Positions 41,757-49,328 are shown, numbered from the stretch's first letter. The stretch: DNA of 49,554 nt from Sinisalibacter aestuarii (GCF_027923545.1 NZ_BROH01000018.1:1-49554); one strand, 5' to 3'. Notes: generated from the letters alone by a model not told the origin. Translations and numbers: made by a program.

Positions 41757-42533
41757 ATGACGGCAAACGAGATTTTCGATGTGAGCGGCAAGGTGGCCTT
41801 CGTCACCGGCGCCGGGTCCGGCCTCGGTCGGGCGATGGCGGAGGCGATGGCCGAGAACGGCGCCAATGTCGCCTGTTTCGATCTCGACCCGGAAGGGCTG
41901 ACCGAAACCGCGACCCTGTTGTCGCGCCTCGGGGCCGATGTGCTCACCTTCACCGGCGACGTGGCCGACGAGGCGCAGGTGGATGCGGCGGTGGCCGAGA
42001 CCGTGGCCCGCTTCGGCAGCCTCGATATCGCCTTCGCCAATGCCGGGATCGGCGATCCCGAGCCGGGTTTCATCCACGAATACGACAGCGCCAACTGGCG
42101 CAAGGTTGTCGATGTGAACCTGAACGGCGTGTTCAACGTCAACCGCGCCGCGATCCGCGAGATGATGAAGACCGGCGGCGGCAAGGTGATCAACACCGCG
42201 TCGATGTGGGGGCTGGCCGGTTCGTCGAGCGTGTTCCCGCTGCCGGCCTACAACGCCACCAAGGGCGCGGTGGTGAACCTCACCCGCGAGCTCGGCCTGC
42301 AATATGCGCGAAGCAACATCCAGGTCAACGCGATCTGCCCGGGCTTTTTCCTGACCGCCCTCGGCCCCTATGACGATGCCGAATTCATGGAGGCCGTCAC
42401 CGGCTTTACACCGATGGGGCGGGTGGCCGATCCGGCCGAGATCAAGGGCACGGCGCTCTATCTCGCCTCGTCGGCCTCCGATTTCGTGACCGGCACGGCG
42501 CTGGTGATCGACGGTGGCTGCATGGCGAAGTGA
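41757..42533 (+). CDS. Short-chain dehydrogenase/reductase (first of two)
   Basis: The 258-residue SDR has the classical glycine motif TGAGSGLG (17-24), Asn-Ala-Gly at 95-97, the structural Asn121 in VVDVNLNG, and catalytic Ser149, Tyr165 and Lys169 (SxnYNATK). The adenine-side residue after the second strand is Asp, which favours NAD over NADP. An AGGGCGGAG box precedes the ATG. It is the last gene of the carboxylase operon, 21 bases after the ligase. It may oxidise a secondary alcohol to the ketone that the carboxylase uses, or act on a 3-hydroxyacyl-CoA; either is inference. Confidence 0.88.
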   Translation: MTANEIFDVSGKVAFVTGAGSGLGRAMAEAMAENGANVACFDLDPEGLTETATLLSRLGADVLTFTGDVADEAQVDAAVAETVARFGSLDIAFANAGIGDPEPGFIHEYDSANWRKVVDVNLNGVFNVNRAAIREMMKTGGGKVINTASMWGLAGSSSVFPLPAYNATKGAVVNLTRELGLQYARSNIQVNAICPGFFLTALGPYDDAEFMEAVTGFTPMGRVADPAEIKGTALYLASSASDFVTGTALVIDGGCMAK

Positions 42534-42539
42534 GAGGGG

Positions 42540-42556
42540 GTTTCACTGGGTGAAAC
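42540..42556. promoter_or_regulatory. IclR-regulon palindrome, copy 3
   Basis: GTTTCAC-TGG-GTGAAAC, with 7-bp arms, is 155 bp before the second SDR gene and seven bases after the first SDR stop. It shares TTTCAC-TGG-GTGAAA exactly with copy 2, which suggests that the same regulator controls a separate SDR2-Tm-1-BioY transcript. Confidence 0.65.
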
Positions 42557-42710
42557 GCTCGCCCGTTCCCCATATCCAGCCTGCGACAATCCGCGCAGAT
42601 TGACGACGTGACCGGGCGCCACAGCCCGCGACAACATCCACAGAGCAAGGCATGGCCCGGTTCGGCAGGTCTGGTCACGGAAGAGCTTTGCCATCCTATC
42701 GGAGAGAGCC

Positions 42711-43463
42711 ATGACATCGGACGTATCGAGATCGGTCATGATCACCGGCGCCGCCACGGGCATTGGCCGGGCGACGGCACTGGCCTTCGCCGAACGCGGC
42801 GACCGGGTGACGATCGCCGATATTGATGCGCGCGCCGCCGATACCGCCGCGGCGATCCGCGAGGCCGGCGGCCGGGCGCAATTCATCGAATGCGACGTGA
42901 CCGACCGCGCGGCAGTGCAGCGCGTGGTCGATGGTGCCCTCGCCGCCTATGGCGCGCTCGACGCGGCCTTCAACAATGCGGGCGTCCTGCCCAAGCCGCA
43001 GCCGCTGCACGAGGTCGATGCCGCCTCGCTCAACCTCATTCTCGACGTCGATCTCAAGGGCGTGTTCCATTGCATGCAGGCCCAGATTTCGCATTTCCTC
43101 GAAAGCGGCGGTGGCGCCATCGTCAACACCGCTTCGGTGGCGGGGATCATCGCCGATCCGGAAATGTCGCCCTACGTGGCGGCCAAGCACGCGGTTGTCG
43201 GCATGACCAAGGCCGCGGCGGTGGAATACGCCACCCGCAACATCCGCGTGAACGCCATCGCGCCCGGTCTGGTCGAGACGCCGATGACCCGCGCCTGGCT
43301 TGAGGACGATGCGTTCCGCGCGGCGATGTTCCAGCACAATATCAGCGGCCGCGCGGCCCGGCCGGAAGAAATTGCCGGCACGGTGCTGCATCTGTGTTCT
43401 GACGCGGCAAGCTTTACCAACGGTGCGGTTTTCGTCGTGGACGGAGGCCATACCGCACACTGA
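42711..43463 (+). CDS. Short-chain dehydrogenase/reductase (second, Asn-to-Asp variant)
   Basis: The 250-residue SDR has TGAATGIG (12-19), NNAG at 88-91, and catalytic Ser142, Tyr155 and Lys159 (YVAAKH). The structural Asn of the SDR tetrad, normally in DVNLKG, is Asp114 here (DVDLKG). This is an uncommon change that still allows a proton relay. A dinucleotide-binding Asp after the second strand favours NAD. It is separated from the first SDR by 177 bp containing palindrome copy 3, so it probably begins its own transcript. The weak upstream box GGAGAGAGCC supports the start. Confidence 0.88.
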   Translation: MTSDVSRSVMITGAATGIGRATALAFAERGDRVTIADIDARAADTAAAIREAGGRAQFIECDVTDRAAVQRVVDGALAAYGALDAAFNNAGVLPKPQPLHEVDAASLNLILDVDLKGVFHCMQAQISHFLESGGGAIVNTASVAGIIADPEMSPYVAAKHAVVGMTKAAAVEYATRNIRVNAIAPGLVETPMTRAWLEDDAFRAAMFQHNISGRAARPEEIAGTVLHLCSDAASFTNGAVFVVDGGHTAH

Positions 43464-43503
43464 CAAGGGGCTCTGGAGGAGAGCCGCAACAGGGAGGACG
43501 TCC

Positions 43504-44733
43504 ATGGCGACGAAAAAGAAGGTTCTGCTCATCGTGACGCAGGACACCAAGCAGCACGAAGCGAAGTTCCTGCGCGACACGCTTGAGGCGGCGGGGGTGG
43601 ATGTGATCCACCTCGATCCTTCGGTGCGCAAGGTTATGGGCGGGGCCGAGATCTCGCCCGACGCGGTGGCTGCCGCCGCCGGCATGACGCTGGACGAGAT
43701 CCGCGCGATCAGGCACGAGGGCAAGATTCAGGAAAAGATGATCGAAGGGTCGATCAAGACGGCCCATCGGGTCCATGCCGAAACCCCGATCTCCGGCATC
43801 CTGTCGATCGGCGGCTCGATGGGCACCACGCTGTCGACGCAGGTGATGCAGAGCTTCCCCTATGGGATGCCGAAGCTGATGATCTCGACCCTTGCATCGG
43901 GCATGACCGCCGGCTTCGTCGGGGTGAAGGATATCGCCATGCTGAACTCGGTCTGCGATATCTCCGGGCTCAACTCGATTTCGCGCGATGTCTATCGCAA
44001 CGGTGCCAATGCGGTGGCGGGTATGGCCAGGGGCTATGAGCCGGGCAAGCCGGAAGAAAAGCCGCTGGTGCTGGTCTCGACGCTGGGCACCACCGAGGCG
44101 CTCTCGCGCGCCGTGCGCGAGGGGCTGGAGGCCGATGGCTGCGAGGTGATGGTGTTCCACACCACCGGCAATGGCGGGCGCACGCTGGAGGCGATCTGTG
44201 CCGAGCGCGACGTGTCGGCGGTGGTGGATATGTCGCTGGTCGAGGTCAACGACTTCATCCAGGGCGGCATCTGCGCGGTCGGGCCCGAGCGGGCCACCAC
44301 GGCGGTTGGCCGCGGCATCCCGGCGGTCTTCGCGCCGGGCAACGTGGATTTCTTCATCATGCCCTCCGATCTGGCCGAGGGCGATATGCCCTTCGAGGGC
44401 CGTGACTTCCACGTGCACAATGCCGCGCTGACGGCGGTGCGCACCACCGCGGAGGATCTCGGCAAACTGGCCGGTCATATGGGCGAAATTTTTGCCGAGG
44501 CGGAAGGGCCGATCCGCTTTCTGGTGCCGCTCGGGGGCTTTTCGAGCCACGACAGCACCGAGGGCACGCTGCACCGGCCCGACCTGCCGGCGGTGTTCGC
44601 CAGCCAATGCGAGGCGGCCTTCCCCGACCGCATCGCGGTCGAGACCGTGGATGCCCACGCCAATGACCGTGCTTTCGCCGATGCACTGCTGAAAGCGGTG
44701 CGCGAATTGATGGCAGGGAACCGGTCGGCCTGA
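43504..44733 (+). CDS. Tm-1-like ATP-binding (UPF0261) protein
   Basis: The 409-residue protein starts KKVLLIVTQDTKQHEAKFLRDTLEAAGVDVIHLDPSVR and continues with GILSIGGSMGTTLSTQVMQSFPYGMPKLMISTLASGM, both typical of the UPF0261/Tm-1 family. The C-terminal half carries FMVPLGGFSSHDSTEGTLH-like sequence (here FLVPLGGFSSHDS). The plant member Tm-1 binds ATP and a viral replicase; bacterial roles are unknown. Many bacterial copies sit beside a TIM-barrel partner gene, which is absent here. AGGGAGG at 43491-43497 selects the ATG. The operon context suggests a role in the ketone or beta-keto acid pathway. Confidence 0.85.
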   Translation: MATKKKVLLIVTQDTKQHEAKFLRDTLEAAGVDVIHLDPSVRKVMGGAEISPDAVAAAAGMTLDEIRAIRHEGKIQEKMIEGSIKTAHRVHAETPISGILSIGGSMGTTLSTQVMQSFPYGMPKLMISTLASGMTAGFVGVKDIAMLNSVCDISGLNSISRDVYRNGANAVAGMARGYEPGKPEEKPLVLVSTLGTTEALSRAVREGLEADGCEVMVFHTTGNGGRTLEAICAERDVSAVVDMSLVEVNDFIQGGICAVGPERATTAVGRGIPAVFAPGNVDFFIMPSDLAEGDMPFEGRDFHVHNAALTAVRTTAEDLGKLAGHMGEIFAEAEGPIRFLVPLGGFSSHDSTEGTLHRPDLPAVFASQCEAAFPDRIAVETVDAHANDRAFADALLKAVRELMAGNRSA

Positions 44734-44784
44734 CCCTGATCGAAGGCCCGGCCACCGGGTCTTCGCCGCTTAAGGAGAGATGTC

Positions 44785-45354
44785 ATGATCCCCGCTCGTT
44801 CCCCCGCCCTCGCCTCCCGCCTTTCCACCCGGGCCGCGCTCGCGCTGGCCGGGTCTGCGCTGCTGGCCCTGTCGGCGCGCGTGACCGTGCCGCTCTGGCC
44901 GGTGGAGGTTTCGCTCCAGACCTTCGCGGTGCTGTTGATCGCCTCCGCCTTCGGGATGCGGCTCGGCCTTGCCACCATGGCGCTCTATCTCGCCGAGGGC
45001 GCTCTGGGTCTGCCGGTGTTTCAGGGCACGCCCGAAAAGGGGCTGGGGCTGGCCTATATGGCGGGGCCAACGGGTGGCTATCTTGCCGGTTTCGTGGTGG
45101 CGACCGCGATTGTCGGCTGGGCCGCCGACCGGGGCTGGGGCCGCAATCCGCTGCGTATCGGGGCCGCGATGCTGGCGGGCGAGCTTGCTTTGCTTGCGCT
45201 CGGCGCCGCCTGGCTGGCGGTGCTGTTCGGCCCGGCGCAGGCATTTGCCTATGGCGTCGGCCCGTTCATCCTCGGCGATATCCAGAAGCTCGCCTTGGCC
45301 GCGCTGCTCGCCCCCGTGGCGCTGCGGCTATTGGCTTCCATGCACCTGCGCTGA
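44785..45354 (+). CDS. bioY: Biotin transporter BioY
   Basis: The 189-residue membrane protein has about six hydrophobic helices and the BioY pattern: ARVTVPLWPVEVSLQTFAVLLIASAFGMRLG early, then YLAEGALGLPVFQG, then MAGPTGGYLAGFV, and a C-terminal FILGDIQKLALAALLAPV. BioY is the biotin-binding S-component, working alone or with an ECF module. No bioMN genes follow. It ends the SDR2-Tm-1 transcript and lies in the same regulon as the biotin carboxylase genes. This gives an internal reason for its presence: the pathway needs extra biotin. AAGGAGA precedes the ATG. Confidence 0.93.
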   Translation: MIPARSPALASRLSTRAALALAGSALLALSARVTVPLWPVEVSLQTFAVLLIASAFGMRLGLATMALYLAEGALGLPVFQGTPEKGLGLAYMAGPTGGYLAGFVVATAIVGWAADRGWGRNPLRIGAAMLAGELALLALGAAWLAVLFGPAQAFAYGVGPFILGDIQKLALAALLAPVALRLLASMHLR

Positions 45355-45437
45355 TCCCCGGTCGCTATCGCCAAGGCGGCGGCCCCGGGCGGGCCAGAAC
45401 CTGCCGGCCAAGGCATCGCGACTGATCCCGGGCGGGC

Positions 45438-46391
45438 CTACTCCGATCCGATGCCGTCGGCATAGCTCTGGCAGGACACGCGCAGCGAGGCGCAGAACCG
45501 GGCCATATCCGGCGATTCCGGCACGCTTGCGCGCCGAAGCGTCGAGACCGGGGCGGAAAACGTGTCGAGCATGCAATCGAGCTTCGTCACCAGGCCAAGC
45601 TCCGCCGCGAACTGTGCCGCCACTTCGGGAACGAGCCCCAGCACCTCGCCCCGGGCGACGAAGGAGATCGCGGTGGCGAAGGAGGTCGTCTCGAATACCG
45701 GGACCGGCGGCGATTTGCCCGCCCGCAGAAACTCCATCTCGAAGAGCCGCCGCGTCGTCAGCTCCGGCGGCGGAAGCACCCAATCCGCCGCCGCCAGATA
45801 GTCCCAGCTCAGACCGCGCATCTGGGCCAGAGGGTGAAGCGCGCCGGCGATGGCGACGAGGTGCTCGTCATACAGCCGTTCCTGCACGAGCTGGCCATAG
45901 GGGTGGCGGCGCTCGCCCTCGCCGGAATAGCGCCCGACGATCAGGTCGATCTCGCCCGCTTCGAGCGCCGAGATCAGCTCATGCATCGAGGCTTCGCGCA
46001 GGGTGACGCGCACGTTGGGGTATTCCTTGCGAAACCCGCTGAGCGCGCCGGGCAGGATCGTCATCCCGATCAGGGGCGTGCTGCCGACCCGCAGCACGGT
46101 GCCGCCGCTTCGTTTGGCCACCTCGATATCCGCCGGGATCTGCCGCCATTCGTTGAGGATGATCGCCGCGCGGCGGGCAAAGGCCGCGCCCTCGGGGGTG
46201 ATCTTCGCCCCGTGCCGCCCGCGCTCGAACAGCCTGGTGCCGAGCGAGGCTTCCAGCTCCTGCAGCATCTTGGTCAGCGCCGGCTGGGTCCGGTTCATCT
46301 CCTCCGCGATCTGACCGACGGTGCCGTGTTGGGCGAGCAGTTCCACCAATTGCAGGTGGCGCAGGCGGAGATGGAGAAGCTGGTCGGACAT
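45438..46391 (-). CDS. LysR-family transcription regulator (GbpR/PcaQ type)
   Basis: The 317-residue protein begins LRHLQLVELLAQHGTVGQIAEEMNRTQPALTKMLQELEASLGTRLFERGRHG. This LysR HTH, with TQPALTKMLQELE, is typical of the GbpR/PcaQ branch. The co-inducer domain starts near residue 95 (LRVGSTPLIGMTILPGAL). It is divergent from the NitT/TauT importer that starts at 46514, and the shared region contains an 18-bp palindrome. It is convergent with bioY. It probably controls the importer rather than the carboxylase module. Confidence 0.9.
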   Translation of the reverse strand: MSDQLLHLRLRHLQLVELLAQHGTVGQIAEEMNRTQPALTKMLQELEASLGTRLFERGRHGAKITPEGAAFARRAAIILNEWRQIPADIEVAKRSGGTVLRVGSTPLIGMTILPGALSGFRKEYPNVRVTLREASMHELISALEAGEIDLIVGRYSGEGERRHPYGQLVQERLYDEHLVAIAGALHPLAQMRGLSWDYLAAADWVLPPPELTTRRLFEMEFLRAGKSPPVPVFETTSFATAISFVARGEVLGLVPEVAAQFAAELGLVTKLDCMLDTFSAPVSTLRRASVPESPDMARFCASLRVSCQSYADGIGSE

Positions 46392-46513
46392 AGCCCTGTA
46401 TTACATTCCATAATGTTATGGAAAAGGGCCTTTTATTCAATTTTCTTCACCCGGTGTCTGACTAGACTGCGCCGAACGGACATTTTGCAGATAAAACGAA
46501 AGGACCTCGCCAC
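46392..46513. promoter_or_regulatory. Divergent control region with LysR-type dyad
   Basis: TTCCATAA-TG-TTATGGAA (46406-46423) is a perfect 8-bp dyad just upstream of the LysR start, and includes T-N11-A patterns of LysR boxes. The segment 46430-46500 is AT-rich and should hold the importer promoter. A ribosome-binding site AAAGGACC precedes ATG 46514. Confidence 0.6.
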
Positions 46514-47530
46514 ATGTCATCCAGCCTTCTCACCCGCCGCCAGTTCATCGGATCCACGGCAGCCGGGGCCGTTGTCCTGTCGGCGGGCGGCAGCGCCCTT
46601 GCGGCGGGCAACGCCTTCCGCTTCATGACGCCGTTCTCCTTCTCGCTGTCATTTGCCTCGGTGCTCTATGGCGAGGCCGTGGGCTACTATGCCGCCGAAG
46701 GGCTTGAGATGCAGATCGAGGCCGCCAAGGGCGCCGCCATGGCCTCGCAGATGGTGCTGGCCAACCAGATGGACAGCTCGCGCACCGGCGGGACGAACTA
46801 CATCATCTCGCGGGTCGAAAACGGCGCACCGCTCGTCTCCATCGCCACCATCGCGCAGCTTTCGCCGTTCTTCGTCATCTCCTCCTCCGACAACCCGGTG
46901 AACTCGGTGGCCGATCTTCAGGGCCGCACGGTTGGCATGGCCTCGCTCGGCGGCTCGATGGAAGGCACGCTCGATCTGCTGATGGCGGGCGCCGGTCTGT
47001 CGTCGGATACCGTAGACAAGGTGAAGCTGGCCGACAGCGCCGCCTCCTACGCGCTGATCGAAGCCGGGCGCGCGGGCGCCTTCATCGGCAACACCTCGTC
47101 GATGATCCAGGCCCGCCAGGCCAGGCCGGATGCCGTTCACGCCATTCCGATGGATGACGGGATGCCGGGGCAGGTCTATGTCGCGCGTGAGGACGATATC
47201 GAGGTGAACGCCGACAAATACGCGGCCTTCCTGCGGGCCACGCACAAGGCCGCGCTTGAGATCGCTCAGGCCGACGACCTGACGCCGGTGCTCGAAGCGA
47301 TTGGCGGCAAGTTCGAGGTTAACGGTCTCAACGACATGGAAACCGCCAAGCTGGACCTCGCCAGCAACGCCGCCAACTGGGTGGCCAAAGGCGAAGAGAA
47401 CCTGCTGCGCAACATCCCCGAAGTGTGGGACAACGCCGTGACGCTGCTGGCGGATGCCAAGCTGATCAACAGCCGGCCCGACGCGACGACCCTCTACACC
47501 AACGCGCTGCTTGAAAAGGCGCTTGGATGA
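46514..47530 (+). CDS. NitT/TauT-type ABC importer, substrate-binding protein (Tat-type signal)
   Basis: The 338-residue protein carries a twin-arginine signal (LLTRRQFIGSTAAGAVVLSAGGSALAAG) with cleavage probably near residue 32. The mature part shows an NMT1-like pattern: FASVLYGEAVGYYAAEGLEMQIEAAKGAAM, then VADLQGRTVGMASLGGSMEGTLDLLM. Its stop codon overlaps the ATPase start (ATGATG). It is the first gene of the importer operon controlled by the divergent LysR. The ligand is unknown; related proteins bind sulfonates, nitrate, pyrimidine precursors or aromatic acids. Confidence 0.88.
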   Translation: MSSSLLTRRQFIGSTAAGAVVLSAGGSALAAGNAFRFMTPFSFSLSFASVLYGEAVGYYAAEGLEMQIEAAKGAAMASQMVLANQMDSSRTGGTNYIISRVENGAPLVSIATIAQLSPFFVISSSDNPVNSVADLQGRTVGMASLGGSMEGTLDLLMAGAGLSSDTVDKVKLADSAASYALIEAGRAGAFIGNTSSMIQARQARPDAVHAIPMDDGMPGQVYVAREDDIEVNADKYAAFLRATHKAALEIAQADDLTPVLEAIGGKFEVNGLNDMETAKLDLASNAANWVAKGEENLLRNIPEVWDNAVTLLADAKLINSRPDATTLYTNALLEKALG

Positions 47531-48336
47531 TGGCCTTCGACCAGGGTGAACACCCGCCGGAAATCGAGATCTCCGGTCTGACGAAAGTTTTTGGTGGCGG
47601 GGCTTCTGAAGTCATCGCCATCAAAAACGCCAATCTCGACCTTCAGAAAGGAGAGTTCGTGTCGCTGCTCGGGCCTTCGGGCTGCGGGAAGACGACGCTG
47701 TTGCGCATCGTCGCGGGGCTTGAGACGCCGACCGAGGGCAACGTGGCGGTGCGGGGCAACACCGTGTGGAAGGGCGGGCGGCGTTCCGGCCCGGCCACGC
47801 GGCCCGTTTCGATGATGTTTCAGGAGGCGCGGCTGTTTCCCTGGTTCACCGTGGCCGAGAACGTGGCCCTGCCGCTCCGGGTGCAGGGCATGGGGCGCAA
47901 GGCGCGGCTGGAGAAGGCGCACGAGATCTGCGAAACGGTCGGCCTTGCGGGCTTCGAGCACCACCGGCCCACCGCTTTGTCGGGCGGGATGCGCCAGCGC
48001 GCTTCGCTGGCGCGCGCTCTGGTGACCGAGCCGCAGGTGCTGCTGCTCGACGAGCCCTTCGGCGCGCTCGATGCAATGACGCGCGACAATCTCAACCTTG
48101 AATTGCTCGATGTCTGCGCCCGCGCCCATGTGACGACGATTCTCGTCACCCACTCGATTGCCGAGGCGGCCTTTCTGTCGGACCGCGTCGTCGTGCTGGC
48201 GCCGCGTCCGGCGCGGATCGTCGACGTGGTCGAGATGCCGTTCGAACGCCCGCGCACGCTCGACCTTCAGCGCAGCACCGCCTTTCAGGATGCGGTCGGC
48301 GCGCTGCGGGCCAAGCTCAAGGAGGGCGCGGCATGA
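47527..48336 (+). CDS. NitT/TauT-type ABC importer, ATP-binding protein
   Basis: The 269-residue subunit has Walker A GPSGCGKTTLL at about 54-64, VSMMFQEARLFPWFTVAENVALPL, the signature LSGGMRQRASLARALV, Walker B VLLLDEPFGALDAMT and the switch region VTHSIAEAAFLSDRV. Its start overlaps the binding-protein stop; a second ATG three bases on is also possible. Its stop overlaps the permease start. It resembles the ATPase at 3125-3925, so the two importers are likely paralogous systems with different ligands. Confidence 0.9.
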   Translation: MMAFDQGEHPPEIEISGLTKVFGGGASEVIAIKNANLDLQKGEFVSLLGPSGCGKTTLLRIVAGLETPTEGNVAVRGNTVWKGGRRSGPATRPVSMMFQEARLFPWFTVAENVALPLRVQGMGRKARLEKAHEICETVGLAGFEHHRPTALSGGMRQRASLARALVTEPQVLLLDEPFGALDAMTRDNLNLELLDVCARAHVTTILVTHSIAEAAFLSDRVVVLAPRPARIVDVVEMPFERPRTLDLQRSTAFQDAVGALRAKLKEGAA

Positions 48337-49103
48337 GGCAAGAATACATGAAACGCCTGCTGCCCATCGCCTCGGTGTCTCTGTTCCTGATCGGCTGGTC
48401 GCTCTACGTGCGCAGCGGCGAGGTCTCGCCCTTCGTGCTGCCGGGGCCGGAATCCATCGTGGTGGCGCTGTGGAACATGCTGTTTGATCCCCGGTTCTGG
48501 CACCACACGCTGGTGACGGTGATCGAGGGCGTGTCGGGCTTTCTGATCGCGGTGTTTCTCGGCATCTCGATCGGCTTCGCGATGGCGCGTGTGCCGCCGA
48601 TGGAATGGGCGGCGAAACCCTTCATCGTGCTTTTGCAGCTGATCCCGAAAATCGCTCTCGCCCCGCTGTTCATCCTGTGGTTCGGGTTCGGGCTGGAATC
48701 GAAGATCGTGATCGCCGCGGCGCTGGCGTTCTTCCCGGTGTTCTCGAACGCGCTGGTGGCGTTCAAATCGGTCGAGCACGGCGACCGTGACGTGTTCACC
48801 ATGTTGCAGGCCAACCCGTTGCAGCGCCTGTTGATGCTCGATTTTCCCTCGGCCCTGCCGGTGATCCTGACGGGCACCGAAGTGGCCGTGGTGCTGGCGA
48901 TGATCGGCGCCATCGTCGGTGAGTTCATCGGCGGCAATGAGGGGCTGGGCTACCTCGCGGTGGCGCATCTGCAAAACCTGGCGGTGCCCGAGCTGTTCGC
49001 GGTGATCGTCGCCCTCGCGCTGGTGGGGCTGCTGCTCTACACCTTCATCGGCCGCCTGCGGGCGTGGTTCACCCCCTGGCACGTTTCCAACGCCAGACGG
49101 TGA
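48333..49103 (+). CDS. NitT/TauT-type ABC importer, permease
   Basis: The 256-residue permease shows an N-terminal helix (LLPIASVSLFLIGWSLYV), the VLPGPESI turn, a LIPKIALAPLFILWFGFGLESKIVIAAALAFFPVFSNALVAF stretch, and an EAA-type docking loop MLQANPLQRLLMLDFPSALPVI. It continues with VAVVLAMIGAIVGEFIGGNEGLGYL, which closely matches the other permease at 3922-4683. It overlaps the ATPase gene by four bases. Its stop at 49101-49103 is followed by a strong GC-rich hairpin. Confidence 0.9.
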   Translation: MRQEYMKRLLPIASVSLFLIGWSLYVRSGEVSPFVLPGPESIVVALWNMLFDPRFWHHTLVTVIEGVSGFLIAVFLGISIGFAMARVPPMEWAAKPFIVLLQLIPKIALAPLFILWFGFGLESKIVIAAALAFFPVFSNALVAFKSVEHGDRDVFTMLQANPLQRLLMLDFPSALPVILTGTEVAVVLAMIGAIVGEFIGGNEGLGYLAVAHLQNLAVPELFAVIVALALVGLLLYTFIGRLRAWFTPWHVSNARR

Positions 49104-49113
49104 TGTGACATGA

Positions 49114-49144
49114 CCCTCGCCCGCCACGGGATGGCGGGCGAGGG
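49114..49144 (+). terminator. GC-rich hairpin terminator after importer operon
   Basis: CCCTCGCCCGCC (49114-49125) pairs perfectly with GGCGGGCGAGGG (49133-49144) around ACGGGAT. It starts ten bases after the permease stop. No U-tract follows, so termination may be Rho-assisted. Confidence 0.65.
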
Positions 49145-49199
49145 TACCTCCACCATGGTGAAGGGGCAGGGCGTTCTGTCCGAACCATCAGGCAAGATG

Positions 49200-49276
49200 C
49201 AGCGGCAGGGACGGTGCGAGCGGATGGTTTCGATGCCGACCTCTCAGCTTTCATCCGCTCTCGCCTGCTGCCGCTG
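49200..49276. repeat. Long imperfect inverted repeat
   Basis: CAGCGGCA (49200-49207) pairs with TGCCGCTG (49269-49276), and GAGCGGATG (49218-49226) pairs with CATCCGCTC (49252-49260). These make a two-stage stem around a 25-nt loop. It may be a structured RNA, a bidirectional terminator or the scar of a mobile element next to the IS630 end. Confidence 0.5.
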
Positions 49277-49328
49277 ATCGACGGTCCGTCCGCAGCAGCA
49301 TGGTGACCGCGACGATAGCGACGGCCTA

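Larger units (their letters stand above)
49104..49328. other. Non-coding region after the importer with two hairpins
   Basis: No convincing gene is seen. It contains a terminator-like hairpin at 49114-49144, a long imperfect hairpin at 49200-49276, and then the end of the IS element near 49327. A short antisense open frame has no ribosome-binding site and is treated as noise. Confidence 0.5.

Noticed and set aside
34563-42302. Very long open frames on the minus strand, up to about 1,000 codons, opposite the importer, carboxylase and ligase genes
   Set aside because: They are antisense shadows of GC-rich genes. Their products are low-complexity, rich in Arg, His, Gly and Ala, have no domains, and lack ribosome-binding sites.
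43469-43485. Inverted repeat GGCTCT-GGAGG-AGAGCC before the Tm-1-like gene
   Set aside because: The stem is short and the true ribosome-binding site (43491-43497) lies outside it; a regulatory role is not supported.
44734-44784. A biotin riboswitch or BirA/BioR operator before bioY
   Set aside because: Only 51 bp are available, with a small CCCGG/CCGGG stem and a ribosome-binding site; no recognised operator is visible.
45384-45438. Direct repeat CCCGGGCGGGCC at 45384-45395 and 45427-45438
   Set aside because: It is short, GC-rich and only two copies, so chance or weak local duplication is likely.
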